This document shows, piece by piece, positions 11,244-21,686 of a stretch of 64,000 bases of DNA; position 1 is the stretch's first letter; each line of letters begins with the position of its first letter. A model generated the notes under the pieces. The model saw nothing but the letters and a program-made list of their open reading frames with translations. It was not told the origin of the DNA and did no database searches. Origin of the DNA: Branchinecta lynchi (lineage: Eukaryota > Arthropoda > Branchiopoda > Anostraca > Branchinectidae). The position numbers and the translations under genes are program-made. The stretch lies in contig JAKZAP010000017.1 in the NCBI GenBank assembly GCA_023053575.1, positions 7,447,501-7,511,500 on the forward strand, given 5' to 3'.

Positions 11244-11684
11244 AAAAACAGGTCTTTAGCCAGAAAACTGTGTAGACCGTCATCTGTCGGTTGGATGTGA
11301 ATATGAATACATGTTATTTAAAACAAAAGGAAAATATGCGATGTCGCTCTTGCAAAATTGCTTTGCTTGAGGTACCAGCCGTGAAACCTGAGAGTGCGCA
11401 AAATGTGTTGGTCGAAGGACAAGAGCAGCGATTATTGTACCGGAATTTTTTTCTGCAGACTGGCCGACAACCTGGGGGGGGGGGGGGGTTGCCCCCCTCC
11501 GCCAGTCGTGACGCCCTGCTTATTTGAACACTTCTGTAAATAGTTCACTGCCCTGGTTCTGTTACTAGCTTGTAAAACAGTCAAATGGGAAGGAAAAAAG
11601 AACAAAACTTACATCGGCTCATAGCCAATTATTTAGGGTTCTCCTGGAAAACATTTTGAACTGGATTTTTTCCTTGTGCTTTTA
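11244..11684. other. Spacer between two Family 1 copies
   Basis: The 78-codon frame at 11291-11527 has no recognisable domain and ends in a G-run frame (GGGGG). It includes a poly-G tract near 11475-11490. No gene is supported. Confidence 0.4.
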
Positions 11685-11947
11685 TGGCACTTGCAGCCTC
11701 TGGCTCAAGTGCCATATACCGATTACAATTCCGTTTGTCGGTCGGTCTGAGCTTTTTGTCGCACTTTTTTAAGCTAGGGTACTTCCAAATGTGCTAGGAC
11801 CATGGAACTTGGCAGGCACATCAGAGACCCGACCAAACAAACTTAGAAATAATCAGTTTTCTGATCCGACCATCTCGGGGGGGGGGGGGGGGGTGGAGGG
11901 CGGGAGAATCGGGAAATTGAGGAGTGTGTAACTTTCGAACGGGTGAT

Positions 11948-12242
11948 TCAATTTATTCAATTTTTCAATTCAATTTCGTTTAATAATAAAAAAAAAAACA
12001 TCATTATACTTCCAGCCTCACCATAAGGCTCCCGCCTGGCAGTGGGTGGGGCTCACTTTTAATTCATAGCTTATTCATAGAATCAAATCAGACAAAGCAG
12101 AAGGAAAGCAAAAAGGAAAAGAAAACAAACTAAAGGAGAAAAAGAAGAAGGAAAAACTAACAAGAAAAAATCCACAGGTGTGCGAATGATCTTCCATCGA
12201 AAAAGGGATCAGAAAAAAAATAAAAAAATAAATAAATAAATT
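11948..12242 (-). other. LINE 3' UTR and microsatellite tail
   Basis: On the minus strand the region after the ORF2 stop is T-rich and carries a short GC hairpin (CACTGCCAGGCGGGAGCCTT). It then ends in T13 and ATTGAATTGAA-like units rather than a pure poly(A). Such tails are known in CR1/L2-group LINEs. Confidence 0.7.
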
Positions 12243-15200
12243 TTATGTCTTTGCCAAGAAAAAGGACTTCGCCCGTGACTTGAAAGCAGATAAGCTCGGC
12301 GCAACCCTTATCTCTTCAGGTAGTGAATTCCACACCCCCGGTGCAAAGTGTTTAATAATAAAAGAAGCTCTCGTTGTTTTTCGGTGGGCACTCGCTAACT
12401 GTCGGGCATTTCGAGTAAGGTACTCGTGGAACTCCTGATTCTGCGAAAATAAATTCTGAAAAGATGAATTTAACTGATTATTAAAATACTTGTAAGTGAA
12501 TACTGCAACTTGGTAGTCTCTTATTGTAGAGACATCCATTATTTTATTAGATTTTGAAAGTTCAATATGGCTAAGATCCTTCGGGAGGTCATGCGACATG
12601 ATTGTACGGATAGCACGGTTTTGCAGTTTTTGAACTTTCTTGTAGCAAGAAACAAAATTGCTGGCCCATACTGAGCAACCATAAATCAAATAAGAATGAA
12701 AAATAGCAAAATATATCATTCTTAGAATTTTAGATGATGCAGTGTTTTTGACTCTCCTTATTACTCCAAGTGACCGGGAAAGTTTAGACGATAAGACATC
12801 AGCATGCCCTTTCCACGACAAATTCTCATCTAGTACAAATCCAAGGTATTTAGTCGATTGCACTCTCTTAATCGCTGAAATGCCCGTCGAGATCTGGCCG
12901 GGGCTTGGTTGGGAAGAAGTTCTTGAGAATATCATGTAATTTGTTTTTAGAAAATTCAGGGTTAACAGATGACAATTAGTAAAATTAGTAAATTCGACTA
13001 GTGCTATTTTTAGTTTTTCGTATAGATCAGGTATAGAAGGAGCAGACAAAAAAAGAAGACTGTCATCAGCAAATAAAATAATCCCAGCTTCAGACAAGAA
13101 GTATTTAACCGCATCAATAAAAATAATAAAAAGTAGTGGCCCCAGAATCGATCCCTGTGGCACTCCGCAATGGATTGCGCACAGCTCCGATGTGCTATTA
13201 CCATTTACTACGACTTGTTTTCTACCGGATAGGTACGACCGAAACCACTCTAGTGTTTTGCCCCTTATTCCAATCGACTGGAGAGAATTTAAAAGTTCAT
13301 TGTGGTCAACAGTATCGAATGCTTTTTTTAGGTCCAAAAATATAGCAGCTGGAATCAATCCATTTTCAAAAGCTTCGTTAATCCAGTCTACAAGTTTAAT
13401 CATAGCTAGGTCCGTCGACAGACCCTTACGGAACCCAAATTGAGTGTCCAGCAGTATTTTATTATCTTCAATGTGTTTCGAAAGTTGAGCATGTACTATT
13501 TTTTCATAAACTTTAGAAAAAAAAGGAAGAATAGAAATGGGGCGTTTGTTACTCGCTTCATCTTTTTTACCAGATTTATGCAAAGGAATTACCCGCGCCA
13601 GCTTTAGATTCTCCGGGAAAATACCTTTATCAAGAGATGCATTTACTAAATGGACAAGTATAGGAATTAGGGACTGTTTCGCTGATTTTACAATTTTTAA
13701 ACTTATTCCATCAAGACCACAAGAATTCGATTTCATTTTGTTGATGATTGTATTGATTTGATCAGTAGAACATGCCGAAAAATTAAATTCAGACATAGGT
13801 GTTCTATCTGTCGGCAGTGGGACTGGGTTTGCTTTCAGACGCGCTTCATCACACAGCCGTTTCCCTTCTGAAGAAAAATAATTACAAAGATAATCGGCGA
13901 TTTTCTTGGGATCATCAAGTCTGCCGGCATCAGTATTTAGCGTTTTAATTTCCTCGGAAGCTGGACGTTTACCAAGAAGACCATGTATACTCTTCCAAAC
14001 TTTCTTCATGTTCCCATTACAAGAAACAAATTGATCTTCATAATATTTAATACGAGCTCTTCTTCGTATTGAATTTAACTGATTTCGATACCTTTTATAA
14101 CGTGTATGGTTTTCAGCAGAAGGTTCATTTATATACAAACGAAACAGTTTATTTTTATTTGTTACTGACAATACAAGTCCAGGGGTCATCCAAGGTTTCC
14201 TTGGATATTTTCTGTTTCTTTTTTTACCAGTCTGAAGAGGGCAAGCTAAATCCATTGCATTCGTGACAATTTCAGAAAAAATATTATATGCTTCATTTGG
14301 GCATTCTTCATTTATTACTGCAGAAAAATCTTGCTCATCCATAATCTTACTAAACTTTTTCAGATTTACCTCATTGATTAGTCGATAAGATTGGTTCGTA
14401 TTTATCATGAACCGTTCCTTATTACTCAGTCTTATTTTAGCTAACAAGAAAAAATGATCAGATCCATCCGTAACAATCACATCAGCGAAAGACCTTTCAA
14501 AAAATTCGCCATCACAAAATATATTGTCAATTAGTGTCGCTGATTTATTTGTTATTCGAGTTGGAACAGTAACTAACGGGTAATTATCCGAAGAAATCAT
14601 TAAATTTACAAAATCATAACTATCATTTTTGTTGAAAAGGTTTATGTTGAAATCTCCCATTATGATTTTATTTTTATTTTCAGAGTTAACTCGCTCCATT
14701 AAATTCCCAAATTCCTCAAGAAAATCTTTATCTTCATAAGAAGGGACTTTATAAACTAAACCAAGAATCAGGTTTTTTCCACGAGTATTCTTGATCTCAA
14801 TAAAAATTGTTTCGAGCCTACCCTCAAGCCACAAAGAAAGATCCTCTCTAACCCAATAAGAAATATCATCTTTAATCAGCAAAGCTAGGCCACCTCTTTC
14901 CATGGAAGATCTTTCGCGACGTTCCAATTTATATCCTGGAAAAGAAAAATCCCAAGGCAGCGATTTAAAAGATACAAATGTCTCGCACAAACCGATTATC
15001 GATGGTACGCGAATACCTGATGATAGAATATCACACAATGACGAATATGCAGTTCGCAATCCTTGGCAATTCCACAGCCCAAAAATCATTTCATTAGAAA
15101 AAGTATTCGACCATTCATGTGAATTCTCCTGTCCAATAGTGATGTATTTGCTCGGACGAGTGTGACCAGTTACCAGGTCGCAAATACAGTCATCGTCGCA

Positions 15201-15278
15201 CGCAATAGATATTCCAAGCGCTTCATCCGGTGAAAAAGGATTGTTTTCAAGTTCATTCAATCGCAAGTCGTCTGACAT
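12243..15278 (-). CDS. LINE ORF2: endonuclease and reverse transcriptase
   Basis: The 1011-aa product begins with an acidic leader of about 65 aa. The AP-endonuclease-like domain spans 66-281 (Asn70 in WNCQGL, Glu99 in GLCET, Asp209/Asn211 in MGDFNIN, Asp251, and the SDH motif at 273-275). The reverse transcriptase spans about 515-800: Asp649 in FLDLKKAFDTVDH, GVPQGSILGPLLF at 705-717, and FADD with the catalytic pair Asp738/Asp739. The C-terminal region has the usual YGCSVWASNF and GVWNSLPEEIR motifs. No zinc knuckle or RNase H is visible. All key catalytic residues are present and there are no stops. It would nick target DNA and prime cDNA synthesis on the LINE RNA. Confidence 0.95.
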   Translation of the reverse strand: MSDDLRLNELENNPFSPDEALGISIACDDDCICDLVTGHTRPSKYITIGQENSHEWSNTFSNEMIFGLWNCQGLRTAYSSLCDILSSGIRVPSIIGLCETFVSFKSLPWDFSFPGYKLERRERSSMERGGLALLIKDDISYWVREDLSLWLEGRLETIFIEIKNTRGKNLILGLVYKVPSYEDKDFLEEFGNLMERVNSENKNKIIMGDFNINLFNKNDSYDFVNLMISSDNYPLVTVPTRITNKSATLIDNIFCDGEFFERSFADVIVTDGSDHFFLLAKIRLSNKERFMINTNQSYRLINEVNLKKFSKIMDEQDFSAVINEECPNEAYNIFSEIVTNAMDLACPLQTGKKRNRKYPRKPWMTPGLVLSVTNKNKLFRLYINEPSAENHTRYKRYRNQLNSIRRRARIKYYEDQFVSCNGNMKKVWKSIHGLLGKRPASEEIKTLNTDAGRLDDPKKIADYLCNYFSSEGKRLCDEARLKANPVPLPTDRTPMSEFNFSACSTDQINTIINKMKSNSCGLDGISLKIVKSAKQSLIPILVHLVNASLDKGIFPENLKLARVIPLHKSGKKDEASNKRPISILPFFSKVYEKIVHAQLSKHIEDNKILLDTQFGFRKGLSTDLAMIKLVDWINEAFENGLIPAAIFLDLKKAFDTVDHNELLNSLQSIGIRGKTLEWFRSYLSGRKQVVVNGNSTSELCAIHCGVPQGSILGPLLFIIFIDAVKYFLSEAGIILFADDSLLFLSAPSIPDLYEKLKIALVEFTNFTNCHLLTLNFLKTNYMIFSRTSSQPSPGQISTGISAIKRVQSTKYLGFVLDENLSWKGHADVLSSKLSRSLGVIRRVKNTASSKILRMIYFAIFHSYLIYGCSVWASNFVSCYKKVQKLQNRAIRTIMSHDLPKDLSHIELSKSNKIMDVSTIRDYQVAVFTYKYFNNQLNSSFQNLFSQNQEFHEYLTRNARQLASAHRKTTRASFIIKHFAPGVWNSLPEEIRVAPSLSAFKSRAKSFFLAKT

Positions 15279-15421
15279 ACCGATTGTGGTGAATAACTGA
15301 CTCTAGATTATGCAAATTATAGGGAAAGGGAAAAACAGAACGGAAAAGGGGAAAGTGAACTAGAGATACATAACAGCAAAAAATAATTACATACACTGAC
15401 AAAATGCATGACATGGCCTAG

Positions 15422-16522
15422 CTACTGTTGTAACCGAGTTAGATCGTCTGGTGTTTTGACGTGCAGTTTGCCACTCGCGGTCTTCACCATGATTTTTCCC
15501 GAGATTGTCCACGCGTTCCGGGGACCTACTTTGTCTCTAGCTAAGTCGAACAGGTTTTTCCTTTTTGCCGTTAGATATTCAGATACAAAAACTCCAGTGT
15601 TGGCAAGTTTTTTCTTGCTTAGATACACTTCCGAAGCACTTTCTTTCGTAGCGAACTTCACTAGAACCGGAGCTGTAGTTTTGGAGACGTCCCGGTTCTT
15701 CAATCGGTCACATGACACAGGGTTAATGCTAGGCAGTCCAAGATTTTTCTGGATGATTCCTGTGACAGTATTTTGCAGGCCTTGCGGGGATTCCGAAATA
15801 CCGTGGAATACAAGGGTATCCAAACGTCTCTCCTGCTCTAAGTCCTCATTTCTTCTCTCCAGTGTCGTTATACGATTCTCTAAGCCCAGGATCTGTGCCC
15901 GCAGGCCAGTAATAAGCTTCTCAATGGTTTGAAATTTGCTAGTATATTCCAGGGTGATAGCATCATGAATGTCACTTACTATTGTCTCGATACATTTAGT
16001 CAGTTGAAGACCCGACTGATCACCTATTTTACCACATTGTTCTGTCACTTTTCTCTGTATGTCGGCTTTGAGGGTAGTCTTTAGTATTTCAACTTCAGCC
16101 TGAGTCGATATCAGCGACCCTAATAGGGACGTAAGAGACGATGGTTGTGGTTCAGCATCAGATCCAGAAGCATTGGTGTCTGGTGTTGTAGTGTCTTTGT
16201 AAACATCCGGAAAAGTAGCTAGTTCGAGGAATGCTCCATCCACTCCTTTCTCCTTTTTCTTTTTCGCTTCAGCCAAGTTTGGCTCAAACGACTCCAGCTG
16301 GGATTCCTTTACCACAAATTCCTCATGTGAACCGTAGCAGAATACACGGTATGATGGTGGTCCTCTCTTGGAACCCGTGATGAGGCCTATCACTCTTCCA
16401 GGCCATAGCGGATATCCGCTAAACTTGCAGAAGACTAGTTCATTTAGAGCGAATTTCGTCATTTCAAAAACCTCGCTACACTTTCTCACGTCCAACGCGG
16501 TACAGCAAAATATCCAAGTCAC
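15422..16522 (-). CDS. LINE ORF1: PWWP domain, coiled coil and RNA-binding-type domain
   Basis: The frame has 366 codons. Met21 (16462), just before TKFALNELVFCKF, is an equally good start because residues 1-20 look like 5' leader. Residues 26-82 form a PWWP domain of HDGF/LEDGF type: ELVFCKFSGYPLWPGRV holds the signature (P38-L-W40-P) and FCYGSHEEFVV matches the second half. Phe34 and Trp40 are candidate aromatic-cage residues; the third cage position is uncertain (Cys62 or Tyr63). Residues 86-92 are Lys-rich, 110-130 are Ser/Pro/Asp-rich linker, and about 135-232 are predicted coiled coil. Residues 234-355 resemble the RRM/C-terminal region of many LINE ORF1 proteins (LVFHGISES, RKNLFDLARDK, NAWTISGKIMVK). 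Known role of the family: RNA binding and chaperoning. The PWWP suggests chromatin docking, which is inference. ORF2 lies 143 nt downstream in another frame. Confidence 0.88.
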   Translation of the reverse strand: MTWIFCCTALDVRKCSEVFEMTKFALNELVFCKFSGYPLWPGRVIGLITGSKRGPPSYRVFCYGSHEEFVVKESQLESFEPNLAEAKKKKEKGVDGAFLELATFPDVYKDTTTPDTNASGSDAEPQPSSLTSLLGSLISTQAEVEILKTTLKADIQRKVTEQCGKIGDQSGLQLTKCIETIVSDIHDAITLEYTSKFQTIEKLITGLRAQILGLENRITTLERRNEDLEQERRLDTLVFHGISESPQGLQNTVTGIIQKNLGLPSINPVSCDRLKNRDVSKTTAPVLVKFATKESASEVYLSKKKLANTGVFVSEYLTAKRKNLFDLARDKVGPRNAWTISGKIMVKTASGKLHVKTPDDLTRLQQ

Positions 16523-16692
16523 GCTTCTCCGAACTCGTCTGATCTGATTCGGTTGAGAACTGAATCGGTACTTGATCGGTGATCGGATTGGAATGAAACT
16601 TGATAACTTAATAGATTATATCACTTCAAGAAACGGTTAGAATGGAGAGCACTGTATGGAACTTTGCCGAAGGGCAAGTGCCATAAAGACGA

Positions 16693-17640
16693 TTATGACA
16701 AATTTGGGATTTGGAATTTTTTTTAATATTTTTAATGACCCATCTGGCATTCCTGAGAAACCTTTGCAGACACCGATTTACGTTACTTGAGGTAACGAGA
16801 CACAAAGATTGCTACAGCGACTCTCAACCGAAGTGTGCTAATTGACGAACAGTTTAGCGACTAATTTCGTCAAGAAACGAATCCGAACTTACTCGCCAAG
16901 AGTGGTACCCCTTTTGGCCGGACGCTTTCCCACCACAACCGGTTCCACACTGGGAGGGGTGGGTGGGGTGCGCATCCTGGTGGGAAAGCTAATCACATAT
17001 TCCAGAGATCCCTAAAGTGTCTTCGAATACGGCTGAGACCAGTCAGTCTAGTCATTATTAATGCGTTATTGATTAATATTTAATTAATGCGTTACTTCGT
17101 TTTCCCAAATCCACAGATAATCGATTTCACTAAAATAACTTATTCTTTCGGATTTGGTGTTAAAGGTTCAATTCAGAGATCAAAGATATCGGAAAATAAC
17201 ATTTGAGACAGCCATTGAAGATAACCTATCCGAGCCAAGGATAGGTTATGAAAAATATTACCGAGCCGAAGGCGAGGTTGATATTTTAAATGGCCGTCGA
17301 GGTTGTTATTCTGATAGGAACCGAGATGGAGCTGTGTTAACTATTATAGTTTTTTCGAACAGAATATTTTGTATAGGTAGTACTTACTCTTCTTTTGTTG
17401 TAATTTTTTTGCTAATGAGGTAGGGAATTTAATTTTATTGAAGAATCAAGCCAAGCCTACTGTAGACCTACTAAAATGACTACTGTTGGGGCCCGAGCAT
17501 TTCAGTTTCACTTTTCATACAATCTTTTCCTTGTTTGGCGACCAGATGCCATCTAGCGGTCGTGAAAACCTACTATAGATCTACTGAAACAACTACTCTA
17601 GGGGTCGTGGAGGTAAAACTACGTGTTAGCTATAGTCGTT
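16693..17640. other. No gene recognised
   Basis: Sequence composition is mixed. A perfect 11-bp-stem hairpin lies at 17221-17249 (ATAACCTATCC-GAGCCAA-GGATAGGTTAT) inside an 89-codon frame with no recognisable family. Confidence 0.4.
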
Positions 17641-17860
17641 TTTCCGTGCTTCCACAAACAGTTTGTGGGTCGACTGTGGCTCCAAAGAGTGTTTCCGCGG
17701 TCTTTCTTGCGGCCCACAAGTGTGTTTCAATGTGCTCAAATTCGACAAAAAACCGCCGAGGTGATTGTCGATTTTGTGGCTCGATTCTGGGGGGAAATTC
17801 AAATAAAGCAGCAAAATAGTGTCTAAACAATAAAGTTAACTACTTTTTCAAGCATATAGA
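17641..17860 (+). repeat. Dispersed repeat shared with 62.4 kb
   Basis: GAGTGTTTCCGC, CCGAGGTGATTGTCGATTTT and AGCAAAATA are shared in order with the minus strand of 62390-62575. The copies differ by many substitutions, so both are old. They probably derive from a TIR element whose ends read GTGTTTCCGC. Confidence 0.65.
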
Positions 17861-17904
17861 CTTAAAATTGAGGATTGAGACTTTCCAATCAGGTACCCTA
17901 CAAA

Positions 17905-17945
17905 TACCCCCCCCCCCCCAAAAAAAAAAAATATATATAAAACAT
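17905..17945. repeat. Poly-C, poly-A and AT simple repeat
   Basis: C14, A12 and (TA)n runs are contiguous. This is low-complexity sequence without other signal. Confidence 0.85.
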
Positions 17946-19340
17946 GTAACTTCCGCAGGAAGGGTGCCCTTCCGCCCTAGGGAACCCCTCCTAACGGTGG
18001 CGTTTATTTAACACTTCAATTAAACAACCTTTAACCTAATTTTCAAGTCCACTTAAACCAAAAAATAAAGAATATGATTTACGCTCTATAGATCCTACTT
18101 TTACAACAAGAATGAGGATTGTTTTAGTGTACAGAAGAATATTTTGAAAACCAAAAACACAAGAAACATTTCAACCATGAAATTCTTTACTAATTTATAT
18201 TTAAAAAACACAACTACTTTCGCTGCTATAATATTACAATCCAAATAAAATCAAAAACTATTACATAAATAATAATACAAGAAAATTCAATTAATACTTC
18301 TAATTTTAACTTTAAAACACATACATTTGATACTTCAAATACTAATTTATCAATTCTTCAACATTTTATTCATAGAGGCAGATTAATCAATCATTCCTTG
18401 AACTTGAACTTGATTCCACATCTGTCTTATCACGCCATTTGCGACTACTGCTCATCATTTTCACATACTTTGAAAGCCAACAACCAAGTATGTCCATGCG
18501 AATAGTAACATTTCTTAAACTTTGGACACAGAATCTGGAGCATTTTCCTGCCTGAATTGGTTCTATATGCAGCTGATTAGTATTTAAAATATCGGTTGGA
18601 CTGTCCAGCCAGGAAGCCTATCAACCCAATTTCAACTATTCTTGTATGAGGCGTCATCTTGCTGTTCCTCTAGCTGTGGAGTCCCTTCACTCTGCGTGTA
18701 GCCTACTAGGGACTAAAATTCACTTCCCCAATTCTCACGGATCCTCACGGAGGGAAATTGCTCCGATTATCATTCCTTCAAAATAACCCCTTTCGGATTC
18801 GGTGTGGAGTCGATTTGGGAAGTTGCTGGTGTCGATGGTCTGGCAAAATAAGGTTTTAGGAATTGTTAAAAGAATTTCTAAGATTAATAACTAGTTTAAA
18901 CAAAGGACAAATGCTTATAAAATGTTAAAAATCTGTTTTACTGTTTTTCTTTTTGTAAACAGTGCAGTTGTAGGATTCAGTAAGCAAATCAAATCAAACA
19001 AGCTTTTACAGAATAATTAGCCTCTACCCTAATAACACTTTCAGATGTATAGACAAACTGAATGAAACAGAAATAAAAGTTCATGGGACGATATAAATGG
19101 GATGTCTTTTACGGATCGATTCATAATAAACGAAACAATCATTCTCAAACTGGATTACTACCTGAAATTATAGTTAAAACACGCGATATGCCCCCTCCCT
19201 CCCTCCAACGATGTGATCCTGCAATTAAGGTGTCAGCAATTTTTCAGGTCCTTTCTGTGCATGCCAATTACCGTTGCCTAGCTTCGCTGGAATTTTCCTA
19301 ACTAGCTAAAGTTGGACAGAAATACAGATATTATGATATC
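17946..19340. other. AT-rich intergenic stretch
   Basis: There is no long frame, splice-bounded exon or repeat family that I can name. A small inverted repeat CTTCCGCAGGAAGG occurs near 17951. Confidence 0.45.
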
Positions 19341-19347
19341 GTGTTAT

Positions 19348-19422
19348 GGTACTTGCAAGTACAAGTACAAGTTTAGTACAGTTTAAGTACAAGTTTACGT
19401 GATACAAGTGTATCACGTAAAC
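19348..19422. repeat. AAGTAC microsatellite and perfect hairpin
   Basis: (CAAGTA) units with interruptions run from 19348. They end in a 30-bp palindrome at 19393-19422 whose 14-bp arms GTTTACGTGATACA and TGTATCACGTAAAC flank AG. Confidence 0.75.
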
Positions 19423-19529
19423 CGTCACCGGAAAACCTTACTAGTCAACACAGAACAGAGACGAGACATATCATGAAGACGACCACGGCTTTCCGTCGAC
19501 ATTCAATTCCAGGGTGGGGAATGTGGTCC

Positions 19530-19656
19530 ACCAGTCTCATTCGCGGAACACACCAGTCTCACTGTTTTGATCCATCAGTCTCAGAAAAATGGCGCCGGGA
19601 ACCACCAGTCTCGGAAACGAGACCAACAGTCTCAAATTCAGACCAACAGTCTCATC
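19530..19656 (+). repeat. Left-end iterons, six ACCAGTCTCA boxes
   Basis: The core CAGTCTC lies at about 19532, 19554, 19576, 19606, 19627 and 19647. Spacing is 20-22 bp except for one 30-bp gap, so most boxes face the same side of the helix. This resembles multi-site transposase binding (inference). The mirror array is at 25723-25855. Confidence 0.75.
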
Positions 19657-20299
19657 TAATTTCCAATTTATTTAAAGTAAAAAAGTGTTTTCTTTGTTTT
19701 TCTTTGTTTTTCTCTGTCAGTCCCTTGAATTACGCGCTTGTGTCAGCACTACAGGTAGAGTGAAGCTTGGGCTTTCAATACATGTATTCATCTCTGCTAT
19801 TGGCTTGGTACTTCTCAGTGAGTAGGGCTCTGAAAAAGCAAACAAATTTATTTTTTTGTTTTCTGTGTTGTTTAATAGAATTCTGCTACTCTGCCAACTA
19901 CGACAGGTAAAATGAAGCCTGGGCTTTCAAACGATATATGATTCACTGTTACTGGATTACCAAGTGTCACATTGGGTGGCTCTGAAAAAACTGTTTTGGT
20001 AAACAAATGTAATTTCTAGGCTGTCTATGAGATTTCTTGGAATTTTCTAACTTTGCGACCAGTTTTGGTAGATTGACATCCATGTATCTCTGATACTGGC
20101 TTAGTCAGTTTGTTGCTGGGTTCCTATGGTAAACTCATTAGAAGTTTTTTTTTAACTGCACTGCTTGATATTGTTGAATCTTTTGTCGCCTCACTGTTCA
20201 GTTCACCTGACTGACTGGTCCGATATTAGTTTGTTCCATTCTTTTTCCATGCATTTTCCATGCTTAAAATACTATTCTGAGGCTGTCTCTACACAACTA

Positions 20300-21412
20300 C
20301 AGTAAGCGGTCAAGTAACACTCAATGGAGCCTATTATCGCTCACCAGAGCTGCGTTTTATTCGCATTTCTAGTTGACTTAAGTTATTATTTTGCCATTTA
20401 TTTGCTATTCTCAGTTAGCATTCAGTTTATCCAGTTGACTAAAAGTTGACTTTTGAGGATCGAGATAAAATGGTAATTCATTCCATGGTTAACCGTTTAA
20501 CCTACAGTAAGCAGTCAAGTATCGCTCAATGGAACCTATTATCACTCACCAGAGCTGCATTCTATTCGCATTTCCAGCTAACTTAAATCATCATTTTACT
20601 GTTTTATTTGCTGTTCTCAGTTGATTCATATTGTTCGATTTGGCTCTTGGCTTATCCAATCTATTGAGACTGTTGACTGAAAGTTGAATTTTGACAAACG
20701 AGAACAAATGGTTATTTGTTCCATGGTTAACCGGTTAACCTACAGTAAGCTGTCAAGTAAACTCAATGGAACCTATTATCGCTCACCAGAGCTGCATTCG
20801 ATTCGCCTTTCCAGTTGACTTAAATCATCATTTTTCCGTTTTATTTGCTATTCTCAGTTGACCGAAAGCGATTGATTTATCCAGTCGACATAAATTGTCG
20901 ATTAAAAGCTGACTTTTGACAACCAAGAACGAATGGTCATTCATTCCATGGTTAACCGGTTAAGCTACAGTAAGCGGTCAAGAGTAACGCTCAATGGAAC
21001 TTATTATCGCTCACCAGAGATGGGTCCGATTTGCATTTCCAATTGACTTAAATCATCTTTTTGCTGTTTTATTTGCTATTCTCAGTTGACTGACAGCGTT
21101 CGATTTATCCAGTCAACTGAAATTTTCGATTAAAAGTTGACTTTTGACAACCGAGAACAAATGGTCATTTGTTCCATGGTTAACCGGTTAAGCTACAGTA
21201 AGCGTTCAAGTAATGCTCAATGGAACTTATTATCCCTCACCAGAGCTGGGTTCGATTTGCATTTCCAGTTGAATTAAATCATCTTTTTTGCTGTTTTATT
21301 TGCTATTATCAGTTGACTGATAGCATTCAACTTATCCAGTTGACTGAGATTGTCAACTAAAAGTTGACTTTGACAACTGAGAGCAAATGGTAATTCATTC
21401 CATGGTTAACCA
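20300..21412 (+). repeat. Left tandem array, about 227-bp monomers
   Basis: CCATGG landmarks lie at 20483, 20721, 20945, 21173 and 21400. Monomers include GCTCACCAGAGCTG and the palindromic GGTTAACCGGTTAACC (full at 20723-20740, decayed in others). Confidence 0.85.
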
Positions 21413-21686
21413 AGAATATAAGCGTAGGTTGAGAAAAAGATTGCGGAATCCAACCAACCGGTCACCTTTTACTGGTCATTTCAAATTGCGGCGATGAGGC
21501 CGACATTTTTTCATGTTCTAACAAATCTGGTGCTACAGAGTACGGTACCTATCCAATGATGGTAAAAAAAAATAAAAAATAAGCTTATTCTTAATGTTTT
21601 ACACTGGCTATGGAAGTCCTAGCTAAAAGTGTTCAAGTTAACCTACATGAACTAACGCACCCACTCTGGTAATTTTTGTTTTGTTG

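Larger units (their letters stand above)
11948..16577 (-). mobile_element. Full-length non-LTR retrotransposon (LINE) with PWWP ORF1
   Basis: This 4.63-kb element lies on the minus strand and is flanked by GGTGAT duplications (11942-11947 and 16578-16583). Its order is a short 5' UTR of 55 nt, ORF1 (366 aa), a 143-nt gap, ORF2 (1011 aa) and a 3' UTR of about 290 nt ending in ATTGAA-type repeats. Apurinic-like endonuclease plus RT without RNase H, two ORFs and a microsatellite tail fit the Jockey/CR1/L2 group; the exact clade needs a tree. Both ORFs are uninterrupted, so the copy could be young and possibly competent. Confidence 0.92.
11686..16692 (+). repeat. Family 1 element split by a LINE
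   Basis: The left part (11686-11947) starts CTCAAGTGCCATATA and runs to AACGGGTGAT. The right part (16578-16692) resumes with GGTGATCGGATTGGAATG and ends GGGCAAGTGCCATA. Joining the two restores the family module in which AACTTTCGAACGGGTGAT is followed by CGGATT and GAAACTTGAT. The element therefore predates the LINE insertion. Confidence 0.75.

Noticed and set aside
15408..15932. 174-codon plus-strand frame
   Set aside because: It is antisense to LINE ORF1, whose domain content is clear.
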